Shown here: positions 25,301 to 51,200 of the stretch, one piece after another
Layout of the letters: the number at the start of each line of letters is the position of its first letter
Numbering within the stretch: the stretch's first letter is position 1
NCBI GenBank assembly: GCA_964019415.1
Contig: OZ025879.1
Coordinates: forward strand, 4,034,137 to 4,098,136
Direction of reading: 5' to 3'
DNA length: 64,000 bases
DNA from: Ianthella basta
Taxonomy: Eukaryota > Porifera > Demospongiae > Verongiida > Ianthellidae
Notes under the pieces: model-generated
Database searches by the model: none
Seen by the model: only the letters and a program-made list of their open reading frames with translations
What the model was told of the DNA's origin: nothing
Program-made: the position numbers and the translations under genes

Positions 25301-26891
25301 AATGATTGTGAGGAGGGAGGTAAGTACAGTCATTATAATTATACACAGCCTACTGAAAATTTTTGTTATGATTGCAACGGTGGTCCTACCAATAATGAGG
25401 CCAACTCTGTGGGCCTCAATCATCATCTGGTCCACGTACTGGCCCTGGACTGACACCTGATTAGGACTCAGCTACAAGGGGCAAGGGAACACAAGTATGA
25501 GGAGCACTGATATCACGTCCTTCTTACAAGCAGCTCTTGAGACTCACCTCCTCACTAGCATTCATAATCACTACATTTATCAGTGCCTTGGCATTCCTGC
25601 AGTATCCCCAGCATACAACAACACATCACATTCAACACAACACACTGTGTCACACAGACAGGAAGGTGGCTGTGTGGCTAACTTACTCGACCTGGTCTGG
25701 AGCGCCTGAAACAGTGCACATTCTAATCCCATTCACTTCACTCCCGTCTGCAAACATAAGAGTAGCATTCAAACACACACTTGCTACTACACGCACAGAA
25801 GTTGTTGTGACACACCATGTTTGCTTAGATACATACATACCTGGTGCGACTTGTATTTTGGCACCAGACTCATTCTGCATCCGTTGAATACTCTCACCAC
25901 CCTTGCCAATCACTAGGGACCAAACATTTGATACAATGAATGTCAGCTATGTACACGCACATACAGAAGAAAAGCTACTTCCTCTGGACTCACCAAGTCC
26001 AACCAAGCGATTGGGTAGCTGAATTTCTACACTGATGTGCTGCTGGGCCCCAATTGGTGTGATCCCCACTCTGAAGTGACAGTCAACACACACACAGCCT
26101 TACATACAACAGGGTTAACACTTGCACCCAACTGAAGTAAGAAGCAATAGTGGAGCAATGCCTAATGCTCTTCTGTAAGAACAGCACCCTTTCACCTGCA
26201 CACCAGATATTAGGTTCAACCTTAGTCCTGCATGCCGGCACACTGCTCTGAATGCCTACAACTAGAACACTGACCAGGGAATTCCAGTGCTTACTTTGCA
26301 AGTGCTGTCTGTGCAAGTGCTTTCGGGTCCACAGCGGCCTGTGGCTGTGGCATGAATGGAGCTGCGTAGAGCGAGAAGCACATTGCATTGAGTCCATATT
26401 AAATGGGATAAGAGCAAGATATGGGTCAATTTATGGACACTCCAAACTGTACTGGAATAACCACCATGTGATAACATACAACAAATACCCAACCCAACCC
26501 TAACTGTTCTCGTCCTTGTATAAATGTACCTGAGTCTACATACGCTCTGATGTCAGTCATAAAGCTAACAAAACAATAAACCCTCCATACAGTACTCTTT
26601 GGCAGCAGAGGCATAAACTCTACCACTCACAATAGAACTTACGAATTTCCATCAACTTCTTTGCCGCTGGTGTAGCAGTATCATCGAGATCGGGCGCTCT
26701 CTTTCGCGTTGTGTCTTCCAGTGGCATGACACTTCCTCCGCTACCAGCAGTCATCTTGTTGGCTAGCTGCTCGCAGAAGGTGAACAACACAAACTAATGA
26801 AGGAAACGAATATAGCGCGTAGTTGCTCACATAGACACACCTCTTTTGCCCTTCTGATTGCCTCAGCGACACTTGCTGCTTCCGACGCCAT
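22361..26891 (-). CDS. FUBP: FUBP/KSRP-family single-stranded nucleic acid-binding protein with four KH domains
   Basis: Family members bind single-stranded DNA and AU-rich RNA and act in transcription, splicing and mRNA decay. Transcript order: start exon 26891-26841 (MASEAASVAEAIRRAKE); 26766/26769-26643, with a basic KRAPDLDDTATPAAKK segment; then about 26.35 kb. KH1 is split over 26070-25994, 25912-25841 and 25747-25687. KH2, KH3 and KH4 follow at about 25.45-24.95 and 24.85-24.45 kb with GxxG loops (IGKGGESI, GKGGEMI, IGKGGATI-like). Gly-rich and Gln/Pro-rich exons come next at 23.4-22.98 kb. Tyrosine-rich motifs (YNAAWAAYWQY, AQWAEYYRMTG) lead to the stop at 22361. This order matches FUBP1/KSRP. 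The join from the ~26.3-kb exon into 26070 does not keep phase as I read it, so a small exon is probably missing. A gag|cag tandem acceptor at exon 2 could add one Gln. Confidence 0.87.
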
Positions 26892-27011
26892 CTTGGAATC
26901 TTGACACGGTGACACGCGCCTCGTACCGCATTATCCTACTGCGCATGCTCAGTTCCTCATGATACGCCGCGAGTTGCGTAATGTCACCACAGAGTGGAGG
27001 AGCGGAGCGGA
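26892..27011. promoter_or_regulatory. Bidirectional promoter region, FUBP-like gene and small membrane protein
   Basis: 120 bp separates the two divergent ATGs; the segment is comparatively CG-rich. Inferred from layout. Confidence 0.4.
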
Positions 27012-27194
27012 ATGATGACAACGGAGAGCGAAAACCAGTGGCCGTCATATGACCAAGAAGAACAAGAATATTCAATGTTAGACTATCTCGTTGCGTTGGT
27101 TATTGTATTTGCAGTTGTTCTTGCCTGTAACTGCTTTGCCATGCTGTGGTGCTACAACTGGTGGAAAAGCAAGAATTATCCAGTGCCCCTGTGA
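27012..27194 (+). CDS. Small single-pass membrane protein, unrecognised
   Basis: Sixty codons from ATG to TGA without introns. An acidic N-terminus (MMTTESENQW and following) precedes one hydrophobic segment of about 22 residues (YLVALVIVFAVVLACNCFAM). A short Trp/Lys tail WWKSKNYPVPL follows. This layout predicts a type III or tail-proximal single-pass microprotein. No family is recognised. Its head-to-head position with the FUBP-like gene, 120 bp away, supports transcription. It could also be the first exon of a longer gene, although the stop is in frame. Confidence 0.45.
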   Translation: MMTTESENQWPSYDQEEQEYSMLDYLVALVIVFAVVLACNCFAMLWCYNWWKSKNYPVPL

Positions 27195-27546
27195 TGTGTG
27201 ATATGGTCCAGCACAAGTTTTAACATCATCATTCCCGCTGTTTACCAAATTGTCATTGATTCACATTTCCTCATTGGTTTACATGTACATTGTACCTGCT
27301 TGAAGCACTCATGGATGATTACAAAATGATTCAATAAGTTAACTACATACAAAATGTTGCCTGCATGTGATTTTAGCTGTACTTTTCCCATTGAAAGTAT
27401 GTGAGTGCATCCACAGTACAGTCTATCTGCACTAGAGGTACTCCAGAGTGGTCCCTTGATGCTGTAGCTGTGGAATAAGAGCAAGACAACCCACATCAAG
27501 ATGAGTGGTGCATGCCACAGCAACACATCAACAAACGCCAGATCAA
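27195..27546. other. Short convergent region 3' of the small ORF and of ATF6
   Basis: No independent gene seen. The ATF6 3' end could extend into it, with an alternative stop near 27432. Confidence 0.4.
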
Positions 27547-30500
27547 TCACTGTATCCCTTGCACATTGAAACTGCTGACGGCTATGCCTACGTATAAGTG
27601 TGTGCCTCACCATTAGCCGACGGAACAATGACAGACATTCGTGCAATAGTGGAGTGATTCCTCTCGGGTGCACTCAAAAGCACATGGTCCTATTGAGTGC
27701 AGTGATATCACATAGCACAGGCTCATGACAGCCACAGTCACACATCATAGACCAGTGGTGTGTGTGCCATTAGCCTCACCTTAAATGACACAATGTAGTA
27801 CCTTTCCATGTCACGCTTGAACCCCTGCACAAAGCTCTCCAGGGAACTACATATTAGAACCGTTAATACATGACAATTCATCCAATGTGTGTGTTAGCAG
27901 CATCACTGTGTAAACTAGCTCTGCATGGCGACAACATACCTCTGTGAGCCAAGGACATTGCCATCATGTGCAGACCTGCAGTAAGGGAAGCATGGCACAC
28001 ACGTGTACACTAAAGGCATTGGCACACACAAATACAGGACCAAAAACAGCTGCAACACACTTCACCTCACCTTGTCATTGCAAGGTCCAAATTAGGGTTA
28101 CTTTCCAACTGAAGAGAGGAGAAGTTGATGGAGGGTAGTGCGTATTCAAATCAGAAGGGGACTACAATCAGCTGCGGACTACTTGTCTCAGTCGTGGCAC
28201 GGCTAATATGCCCAACACATACATTACTGCACAAACACACTGTGTATAGTTTTAGAGAGTTCAGGAATGGGATACCTGACACTCAGTTAAAGTGAATCAC
28301 AGTGATATTCACAAATGTTTAGCTTTCAGGTAATGGAAAAGCTTTGTATTGTGGCCTTCGTGAGCCATTGTGATGTTCAGTTGGTGCAAGTCCTATTCAG
28401 TGTGGAACTGCAGCACCTTCTACAAGCATACCTGACTGAGAAGTTCCTTGCAAGACTCAATGACAGCAGAAGATACGCTGTAGGGGTCCTGTCCTTGTTT
28501 CTTATTCTCCCACAGATCAAAGCACTTTCTCAACTCTCTTGTCAAACTACAGAACAGTGAAGTGATGTGCTGTGCCAAGTGACCACTGCCAAGGATAGCG
28601 TGTGCTTGGTATCAGTCCCTTCTGTGTTCACTGTGCATACCTTTTACTGGCTTCTTTTCCGACTGCTATGTGGCTTGTGACAGCATTGTCTGACTTTTGC
28701 GGTGATGCTGGGGCTACTTCCGTGCGTCTCACAGCCAGGGCTTTGCTCCATGGTCGTGTTCGCTGGGCCACTGGAATCACTTCAACATCGTCCATTGACA
28801 GCAGTCTCCGGTGCATGCGTAGGGGGCCAACAGCAGTGACATCCACAGCAAAGGGGTCATGTGCAGTGGGTGAAGCACTCCACAATGGTCTCCTGGAGTA
28901 AAAGGAGGGGAAACAAGCAATGAGCAACACTCAGGGTCACTGTTGACGACAACAGTCACCAACAAGAGCACACAGCAGAACTGACTGAAAGGAGACAAAG
29001 CCCAGGCTGAAGCCGAGAAGGAGTACAATGGTCATTGTTGCAAATCCCCCTCTGCCAGGACCTGATGGCTTGTCACTTTCATGAGTAACTATGGCCTGCA
29101 GTCTCTTGTTTTCACTCTCCAATGACGACAGTTTCTTCCGCAGGAGATTGTTCTCTGTCATCAGAGCAGCATTCTTGGTTGCAGCCTCCTTCAGCCTATC
29201 CTCCAGTGTTTCAAGATACTATGGACATACATAATATAGAGAAACGTACCCTATGAAATATTGCCCACAAAACACACACTACCTACGTACAGTACACTAG
29301 AGTACACCTTCATACTACAACAATATTATGATACAAGGAGCTACACTGACTCAGAAAGAAATACAAAATTGGTTGATATCACATGCATACACTATGCACA
29401 CATGTATGTTAGTATGGGGAACAAGCACCTATGTATTTATACCAATGCTGTGGATGCACTCTCATTGCAAAGGTAAACAGAGTGTTGCACATACATGGAT
29501 GATGCCATCATATGACATGGCTGACACTAACCACTTTCCTCTTCTTGCGAGATACGCATGAAGATTCCCTATTTTTTCTTAAGCGCTCTTGTCTCTTCAG
29601 CGACGCCTGGATCTGCAGTCAAACAAAAAGAAATATGCGGTACTCTCCTATACAGTGGACACAGCACATGTGCACACATGGATGGAAGGCTACATGCCAC
29701 CGGCAGTACAGACCTCTACTGAAACCACTCTGACCCAAACCCTAACACACATTCAACAGGTTAAAGTACCCAATAAGCAAATGGAGTTGAGTAATGAGGA
29801 GGATACACAACTGCATTTGGCTCACCATTTCCAGCTGGGTGCCCTGAGGTGAGGCATTAAAGGTCAGAGACTGAGACAAAACCGTCTACAACAGAGACAT
29901 TACGAGGACACCACATATAGAGGAATGCATACATCTGTACATACAAGTCAGGACAATGGACTATTGTGTGGTCCACTTACTTGTGGTTCCTTACTAATGG
30001 TGCTTGTTGGCACTGCTGGACTGGGCACAGGGCTACGGGAACCTGGAAAGAGGAAATTGCAAATAGTGGCTGACTTTGTGTGGTAATGTAGTGTACCTCA
30101 GCTATTCAAACTCCAATACCAATGTAGTACCTAAGTCCTACATGCTCTCAACTCACTATAGGAGTACACACCTAAAAGTTCAAAACCCACTCTAGACACT
30201 TGCTGTCTGCACATGCAATACACACCACATACATACGTACATAGAGCACACTCAGCTGACCTGACTCCAAGGGTGTTTCACATGTCAGTGCTGGTGGCAT
30301 GAGGAGGGTGCTCATCCACTCTGTCTGCGCACATGTCTCGGAACTACTGGGGGCTTCAGTCTTCACTGCTGTCTGGCCCACAAACCCTGCAGGAGGGGCA
30401 GTGCCCACAGGGAGCACTGGAGCAGAGCAGATCCCACTGGACGGCTCCTCCGCAGTGGAGCCCGTGCTAGAGGGTGAGTAGGGTGGGGTGCAGTAGGACA

Positions 30501-31765
30501 AGGAGTATGGCAGGACCTGCAGGGTGGGGGAAGAGGGCAGGGCATGATCACCAGTCCACAACGGCTTGCAGGACATGAGCCCTATAGGCTCTGTCTCCTA
30601 TGCACATGGTATGTGTCCTCTTGTGTCTCAATACAGCCCTCCTTAACTAGCCCACCGCACACACAGCAGCCCAACACCTACATTGTTTGGTTGGCACAGT
30701 GGCTGGCTGGCATCCAGGTCCAGGAGGGAACTAAAGTCACTCTGGTGGTCCATGTCAGTGAAGTAGCAGAGCTCATCCAACACAGAGCTGGAAAGGAGTC
30801 CATCCTAAGGAAGGCATGCAGCAAGGCACCATAAGTCATCACCACACATTCACTTCTGATATGGGCTACAACATAATACGATAGTGTGGCAGGTTGGTCG
30901 ATCAGTAAAAGTGTGTCTCACAGAATACACAGGTATGTATATCCATTGAACCACTGCATCACACACATCACACCCAATGAACCATAGACAGTAAATATGA
31001 ATGAATATGCCATATGGTGGAAAACTTTAATGGCATTTAAAAGTGACGGTATTCCACTAGACTGCTAAAGCATCAAATTGCATCCCTGGTAACTTTTTCC
31101 AGCTATGAATGCTTATGGCTCACACAGTATCACTGTCCACCCATACCCATCACCGCTCTCCTGTACCATACGTACTACACTTGTATGTATGCACTGGCTG
31201 TGAAGTACTGCCAATGTTCAAGGACAAGGCTTTACACATGGTGGGCTGGCTAAGCCTTGATATGCATCATGCTTCATGCCCACTTCTCACCATGCCCATC
31301 TGTGTTCTCCAACCCAACACAGTTTCAGCACTACTGTTTGCAAACCTTATCACTATCTTACTAGACGTGAGCCCAGCATGATCCAGGATACTAGCCATTT
31401 GATTTGAAGCACTAAAGCATACTGAACTCAGCAGCGAGACCGAGTCCAATGTCGTCATTGCCCTGGATAGAATACCATGCGGGCGCTAGATTCCGGTAGC
31501 CTCGGAGATAAAAAGAGGTTGTCTCCACACATGCAGGGTCGTCACATTCTCGATGTTCTCAAGAAAACGGTTGGCTTTGGCTACACGTACACAACGGGTC
31601 AGTTTAATCATACACCAGGCTCTACCGATCAACTTATCGACAGGTAATCTAACAGGCTGTGAGACCTCGTACAGATCAATAACTCACTTCAGAGGGAAAG
31701 TCTTGAGTGCCTAGAGCTTGGTCTAGAGTCGACAGTTCAGGGAGTATGTCTCCCAGTTCACTCAT
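27547..31765 (-). CDS. ATF6: ATF6-like ER-membrane bZIP transcription factor
   Basis: ER stress sensor: on misfolding it moves to the Golgi, is cut by S1P/S2P, and the cytosolic bZIP half enters the nucleus. Transcript order: 31765-31688 (MSELGDILPELSTLDQALG), 31462-31423, 30804-30682, 30516-30261, 30042-29981, 29885-29826, 29612-29532 (basic region RLRKNRESSCVSRKKRK), 29218-28986 (leucine zipper then TM MTIVLLLGFSLGFVSF), 28892-28641, 28546-28432, 28108-28071, 27975-27940, 27846-27780, 27662-27611 and a final exon near 27.59 kb. The basic region NRESxCxSRKKRK followed by a TM segment is diagnostic of ATF6. The lumenal exon has MHRRLLSMDD, a plausible S1P (RxxL) site. RMSVIVPSAN matches the conserved lumenal segment. 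The second-third exon junction breaks phase, so an exon may be missing. The stop at 27547 is tentative. Confidence 0.85.
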
Positions 31766-31881
31766 CTTGGGCTTGTCTAGGGCGGACCACGAGTGTATGT
31801 TCAAGCAGGGGATCACTCTGAAGTAGGCGTGACCAGGCTTCTAGTCTATTCCATGTTGTCATGGTGACCATTGCTGGAAAA
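31766..31881. promoter_or_regulatory. Bidirectional promoter region, ATF6 and AK9
   Basis: Only 116 bp separates the two divergent start codons. No TATA box seen. Confidence 0.5.
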
Positions 31882-45097
<13,216 letters not shown>

Positions 45098-45288
45098 CAT
45101 GCATAAATCAAGACAACTAACCATTCCCTCCTACACTGCGCACCCTAACACTGCTTGCCCTGTAATTATAGTTTGTCTCTCCAGTATATACATATACTAC
45201 TGTGAATTTTATTAAAACCTTTCAAATTGAAACCAACATGAGTACCCATCACATGCATGTGAGTACTGCTCATGCAGTAAGTTCATAA
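45098..45288. promoter_or_regulatory. Shared convergent 3' region with overlapping poly(A) signals for AK9 and COQ2
   Basis: 190 bp separates the AK9 stop from the COQ2 stop. At 45211-45216 the plus strand reads ATTAAA. At 45208-45213 the minus strand reads AATAAA. The two signals overlap by three bases and serve tail-to-tail genes. Confidence 0.55.
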
Positions 45289-48120
45289 CTAGTCATCACT
45301 GTATGGAGTTGTACCAGTACTAGTGTCTTGTCCATTGTCACTGCTTTTAGCTGTCTTCTTCAGCAGCACACTTATTGCAATACCTGTGAACAGCAGTGCA
45401 CCTAGATGATGGTTTGACTTGAACTTCCTCAGACAGTCCTCACGACTGTAGAGATTCACGCTTCCAATCTTTAGGAGAACAAGTAGATAATAGTACAATA
45501 TATTTACATGTGTGCTCACTCACAAGCAAACACCATACCGGTGTGTGTGTGCTAGCCATGCAAAGGCAACGTAGTCCCATGAGAGCAGGACAGATTGAGG
45601 GTGTACGTAGTTTACAAACGCACATGGAGAAATAACTGTACAAGTCTTCCATACAAGAATGCACTACAGTAGTATGTACAGTACAGTACATAGTGTACAA
45701 GCAGCCATCATACCATGAGGGCAGGTAGAGCATGCTGCTCAACTCCTTACGTACCTGCCATGCCAAATGGGCTGCACAAGCTGCAACAGTCATGAAATAG
45801 GGCCACGAGTGTCCTGCGTTGTGGCCCACCAACGTGAGACCACTGACCATGCAGGCTGCAAAGCCAGTCAGCCACAACTTGGCTCTCTCATGTCCAAAAA
45901 GTCGAGCAGTTGACTTCAAACCAATCTTCTGGTCATCATCAATATCCTGAGTGAATGCAGTCAAATTCCCAATGATGACCACTGCACCCCACTGCCTAAC
46001 TCATTGCTCTGCACTGCTGTCATCTAATGCTTGGTGCACTGGCTCACTTGAAATGCATAAATGGTGTCGTACACAATAGTCCAGAGTGCTGCTGCTGCAT
46101 ACAGTGGTAGGCACACTGACCAGTCACAGCTCCCCTGCACTGCGGCCCACCCCAGCAGTGCACCCCAGTTGAAGGTGAGCCCTACACAGGACACATGCAG
46201 TCAGACAATGGGTGAATGGTCCCGTGTCCATGGCAACACATTAGAAGAGGTAAGAGCCAAAGGGAACTCACAGACCACCACAGTCATGAGCCAGCAGTGC
46301 ACACCCACCTAGGTAGAGCTGTGGCCAGAATGTGACTCTCTTCATCAGAGGGTATGTTACAACAAGAGGCAGACTGGCTGCACCAAGTGCAATACTACAG
46401 GCCACAGGTGAAGAGGTGCACACAACATTGAAGTACATGACTAGTATCAATATAGCATGTAATGTACGTAGACTTGTATGTATGTAAAACAGAGTACTGT
46501 GCATGTTTCTGGAGCTACATAATGCAGAACAGAGCAGAGCTAGGTAGCCACTTCAGCAAGTGTAATAAGTGATCAGATGACAAGTGTACACTGAGTCTCA
46601 CAGGAGGCTTGTGACATGATGTGGAGTGCTTGACTACTGAATATTAGCAAAGGAGCTATGATCAGAGTAGAACTAGACACTGAGTGTGATCTGCATGCAG
46701 TTGTATGCTATTGTCCTGTTCCCTTCTCCTGTGGGTGAATACAGCCCAGCACAATTCACCTGTAGTTGTTCAGAGACAATAGAATGGCAAGCCCCACTGT
46801 TAGGTGCCCTGCCAAGTAGACCAAGGCCTGTTGCTGTGTGAGAGCACCACTGGCCAGAGGACGAGCTCTAGTCCGCTCCACCTGAACGGGACCCACAAAC
46901 AAGAGGAAGGAAATGACATGCACAAATACAGTGAAATCTCATTAACTGGAACCTCCAGGGGACCTCATGAAAAGTTCCAGTTACTGAGAGTTCCAGTTAA
47001 TGAAAGTATTGAAATTCAATATAATTATTTATATAGTAGTGTATTATGTCACACATTATGACAGTCATTGATATGGCGGTTTCATACGAAGGTAAATGTA
47101 AATGGTATGAAATCATCTAAGTGACAGAGCCAATCAAAGCGCTTTGTAGTTTTGACGCTCACTAGTGGACATTGTTGTTCATCAGTGGTTATTCAAGTAC
47201 CCTTCAGGCAGGTTCCTTGTAACCTGTGTTTTAGTGGCACCTGTGCTTTCCCAGAAAGGCTATATACAAAGGGAGCTAGAAACAATGGAGCTTTGACTTA
47301 TTGACTCTAGTACTTTTGCTGTTGTTAAATGTACATTTTAGTTATAGTATGTTCCTCTAAAAGTGTTTCAGTTAACGCGATTGACATTCTAACTAACCAG
47401 AGACTATTCTATACTTTGTATAGCGCTGTCCAGGGACATCAAACATTGTTTGATTTAGCACAATGTTTGAGTTAAACCATAGTTGAATTAATGCGATTCA
47501 ACTGTACACCAATAATTTATCAGTGGCAAACACATGTGCAGTGCGTAAATTGGCCACAACAGAAATTCAGTGGCACAGACAGACAGACATACTTAAGCAA
47601 TCACTTAAGCCATGCACTTGCGCTATCATCTACTCTTGCTATCATGCATGGGGTAATTAAGCATCTTTAGTCATGTAGATGATAACCTGGCTCCACCCCA
47701 CACACACACCTTTCCATCCACATCACTGTCCCACATGTCATTGATGATGCACCCAGCACCCCGCATCACAAACGCACCAGCCCCAAACAGCGCCAAGGTG
47801 GCAAGAGAGGGAAGGTGCCCAGGGCTGGCGGCCAAGGCAATGCTCCATGAGCAAGGCCAGAAGAGAAGCCAGGAGCCGATGGGCTTGTCGGTTCGTATCA
47901 GGCTCAGGTAGGGTTGGAAGTACCGCCGTGATTCTGACTTGGAGCTAGCTGGTTCCTTCCTGCGCTGCTCTTCGGTAGGATGAGGGCCATAAGAGAAGTA
48001 CACTCGTACAACTTTCCAGTTTGAACCTACTACTCGCTCGGAGAGACGAGGCCTTATACGTCCAATCCACGATATCCACCAGGCACAGTCGCTACGCAAA
48101 GAAGCAGCAAAGGCAGCCAT
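45289..48120 (-). CDS. COQ2: COQ2, 4-hydroxybenzoate polyprenyltransferase
   Basis: Mitochondrial inner-membrane enzyme that prenylates 4-hydroxybenzoate in ubiquinone synthesis. Six exons in transcript order: 48120-47710, 46881-46760, 46394-46309, 46181-46048, 45946-45755 and 45468-45289. They join in phase to 374 codons. The first exon carries an Arg-rich N-terminus, suitable for mitochondrial import, then [19 protein letters not shown] and the metal-binding motif [12 protein letters not shown]. Later motifs are [37 protein letters not shown] and the second Asp-rich motif [16 protein letters not shown]. All are canonical for UbiA-family COQ2, with multiple TM segments. The first intron hosts a pogo-like MITE. 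Start codons of COQ2 and the CARD gene lie 109 bp apart head-to-head. Confidence 0.94.
46927..47506. mobile_element. Non-autonomous pogo/Tigger-like element in COQ2 intron 1
   Basis: The left end tacagtgaaatctcattaa and the inverted right end (the other strand reads tacagttgaatcgcattaa) form terminal inverted repeats bounded by TA, as expected for Tc1/mariner-type targets. The ~580-bp interior repeats 'ttccagttaatgaaag' and 'gttaacgcgatt'-type motifs and has no coding frame. Confidence 0.6.
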
Positions 48121-48229
48121 TTACTTTTTTGTTGCGTAACTTCACCCACGGGGATAAGAAGCTGGCCAAAATTGATCTGGGGCCGGGGGACGGACGTATT
48201 ACGTCACAGGCGGAACCTGCCCCTCCGCA
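48121..48229. promoter_or_regulatory. Bidirectional promoter region, COQ2 and CARD gene
   Basis: 109 bp separates the divergent ATGs. It contains 'acgtattacgtcac', a CRE/ATF-like palindromic site (TTACGTCA) at about 48196-48207. The site is seen; any function is inference. Confidence 0.5.
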
Positions 48230-51200
48230 ATGGACGATCACAAGAAGAAGGCCCTGCGGCAGTGTCATCTCGAGCTCAGGACTGGAATAATAGTCAGTCA
48301 CTTTCTACCGGATCTACACAGCCATGCTGGAGGGTTCCTTACGGATATGGAATTCGCTGGCATTTCCGCCAAAAAGGCAACGGGCAATGTTGACCAGGTT
48401 GATGAATTGATAGATATCCTTTTGAGGAAAGAGAATAAAGATTTTCAGTACTTCTGCGTTATCTTGGAGAAACACGGCTGTCAAGCTTGGTCGAACAAAC
48501 TGAAAGTCGCTGCAGGTCTCGGTAAGTAAGCTACCACTGAGTCTGTCACAGCTACGTAGTCTACGAAGCGAATCCATGCCTCCGGGGTTATATCTGCTAC
48601 CTGGTCTCGTTCCCAGACCCACCTCCGCCGTTCCGCTATTTCTATTCAACAGACCCTTCCTCCGCCCCCCCCCCCCCTCCTAATTAAAAATGGCGGAACG
48701 GCGGAGGTGGGTCTGGGAACGAGACTATCTGCTACCTAGTCTCGTTCCCAGACCCACCTCTGTTGTTCTGCTATTTCTATTTAAAAGGGTGGCAAAGGGA
48801 GGGTCTGGTAACAGCCATACCATTTCTGTACCTGGGAGGTGGAGTCGTCGATGAAGAAACGCGTTATAACGTGTATAACCGCATAACCACCTCTTGTGTA
48901 CGCGTAGGAGATGGCGTCGTGATCTGCAGCATCTTTGTCAGTGGAGACCTGTTGGGTGTGTGGGCAAACTCCCAGCGTCAAGAACAGAAGGCCGCCCAAT
49001 TCCCCAATGTATCGTATGCTTTCGCCATGAAGACATGGTCAGAACTGTGTTATTACGTGTTACAATAGCGTTCTGCGATCTGATTGGTCACGCCAGGATT
49101 TAGGCGCAGGTACAGAAACGGAGAAACGGTATGGCAATGTTGCCAGACCCTTCCTCCACTCCCCCTTCTAATTCAAAATGGTGGAATGGCGGAGGTGGGT
49201 CTGGGAACGAGACTATCTGCTCCCCCCTCCCCAAAGAAAACATGCCAATTACAGAGAAAACAGTAGCAGAAATTTGATTTCCACTTCTCAGATTGCCATA
49301 TTCAATTTCATAAAGTCTACATCCAAAATTTTCTGGGGGGGGGGGAGCATAACCCCAAATCCTCCTTTGAGGCTTATTTTTAATTCCAGTAACTGGACGG
49401 CCATTTCATGGCTATTGGTCCAGCAATTGGTCACGTGAGATGCATGGTTACACGTGGGAACGCACTTCGTGATTTACTGGGAGCTCTCCATCGAATGTGA
49501 ACTCAACTCAAGAAGTGCAATTATAAAGTGCATCTATAGCTATATGCTACTCCTAGGTATATCCCTGCAGCGTGTGATCAAAATTCTGACTATTGCTGCT
49601 GGATAATCCAGTAGCTCACTAATGTGTTTCCCAAATCCCGAAGTGTAGCTGTAACCATGCGTTTGTTTCCCAATCGAAACAACTTGCAATTGGCAATGTA
49701 CACTAAGACCTGCACCTTGTGAAGTATACATGCAGTGAACCTTTCTCAGGCATGCCCTTGTTGCTTGCTAGCTACAAACAAGGCAGCACTTAATGCAATT
49801 ACAAAATGGATCTTGTGCGGCTGATTCCTCCTGTGAATAATCCAGTTGATGTATTACAGCTGGATCCTCCAAACCATCCATCGTGAAGGATGCAGTGAGC
49901 AGTGGCTCTATGGGCGGGGCACTGTGCGATGTGAACAGGCTAGAAAGTCTTCCATTTTACAGCCACCTGACACCAAGTGTAATCATGCATCTGATTGGTG
50001 CTTGTGATCATTGCCGCTCATGTGACCAATTGCCGGACCAATAGCCGTGAAATGGCCATCCGGTTACCGGACCAATAGCCACGGGGATTATTATATTTTT
50101 GAGCACTACCAAGAGTGCTACATATCCTCAATAGTCCCCTGCCTTCATATGTGTATAGCATAATTTATGTGAAATTTATGAGCAACCAAACAGAAAAGGT
50201 CTGATTGTGGTTGGCTGTGAGGGAAGAATTGGAAGTGCAAAGTTGACTGTGTCTTGTGTAATGGCTGTTTGATGGTGGGATCAATGTGGCATGAAACACT
50301 GTAGTTGGAAGTTGTCGCCGTGTGTTGCTTGTCGTACTTTTCCTGCCCTACCACAGACATATCAGTGGAGGATAAACTGAGACTTAAACTGGAAGATACA
50401 CAAAAGAGGTAAAACGTCCTGCATACTCCTATGTACTGTAACTAATGCTTCCAAATGTGATGAAGTGCCCAAAGGCCCTTGAGTCTGGCTTGTTAAGAAT
50501 CTGTGTTGCCCAACTGTACATCCAGTACACTTGTATTGTATTGTATTCATTGTTTTTTGTGATTAATACACTGTAGTATTCAACAAACACATGCACAGGC
50601 AACATATGTAGTCTAAGGTGGTTGGCTCAGAAAGATGTGTACCTATTTTATGTATTTGGGCCGTCACCATACGTAGCTACACTGTAACTAACTGGTGCTT
50701 GACCCACCAGCATACAGCATACTATGTAGAGCATACCTTTTTCAGAGACAAACTGGCTCTGAGTTTCAGTGGTGTATTTGTAAAGCCTTTATTAATGTGG
50801 TTGTGCTCCTGTGGCCAGTTCTTGCCTTCATCATCTTTCATGCATTTGCGCAAAACAGCTCAGTTTCTGCTGTGCTCCTCAAGCTGTGATTTGATCTCTT
50901 ATTTGTGCTCACAACCTGCCACGTCTGCTCCACCATTGCTCAACACAATACTGCAAGGGCATTTTGGAAGCAGGGCTGCCCATCAACTTATCCTCCATGT
51001 ACTGCAGCAAGTCAGTAAGGAGCAGGTAGATAGTAGATGGTGGATAAGGCTTTCTGCAGTAGTCCTGGTTTCAGATGCAAATCTAGAGAGCCTCTGGCAC
51101 AGAACACTAGGATTGTTGGATAAAGTGGATTGTCACAGCATGTTTCCTGTTTCACCTTCATACACACTTCCCACCAAACTGCAAACTTCCTTAATTCCCA

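Noticed and set aside
48763-49068. 101-residue plus-strand frame
   Set aside because: Lies within the second MITE; no recognised domain and probably chance.
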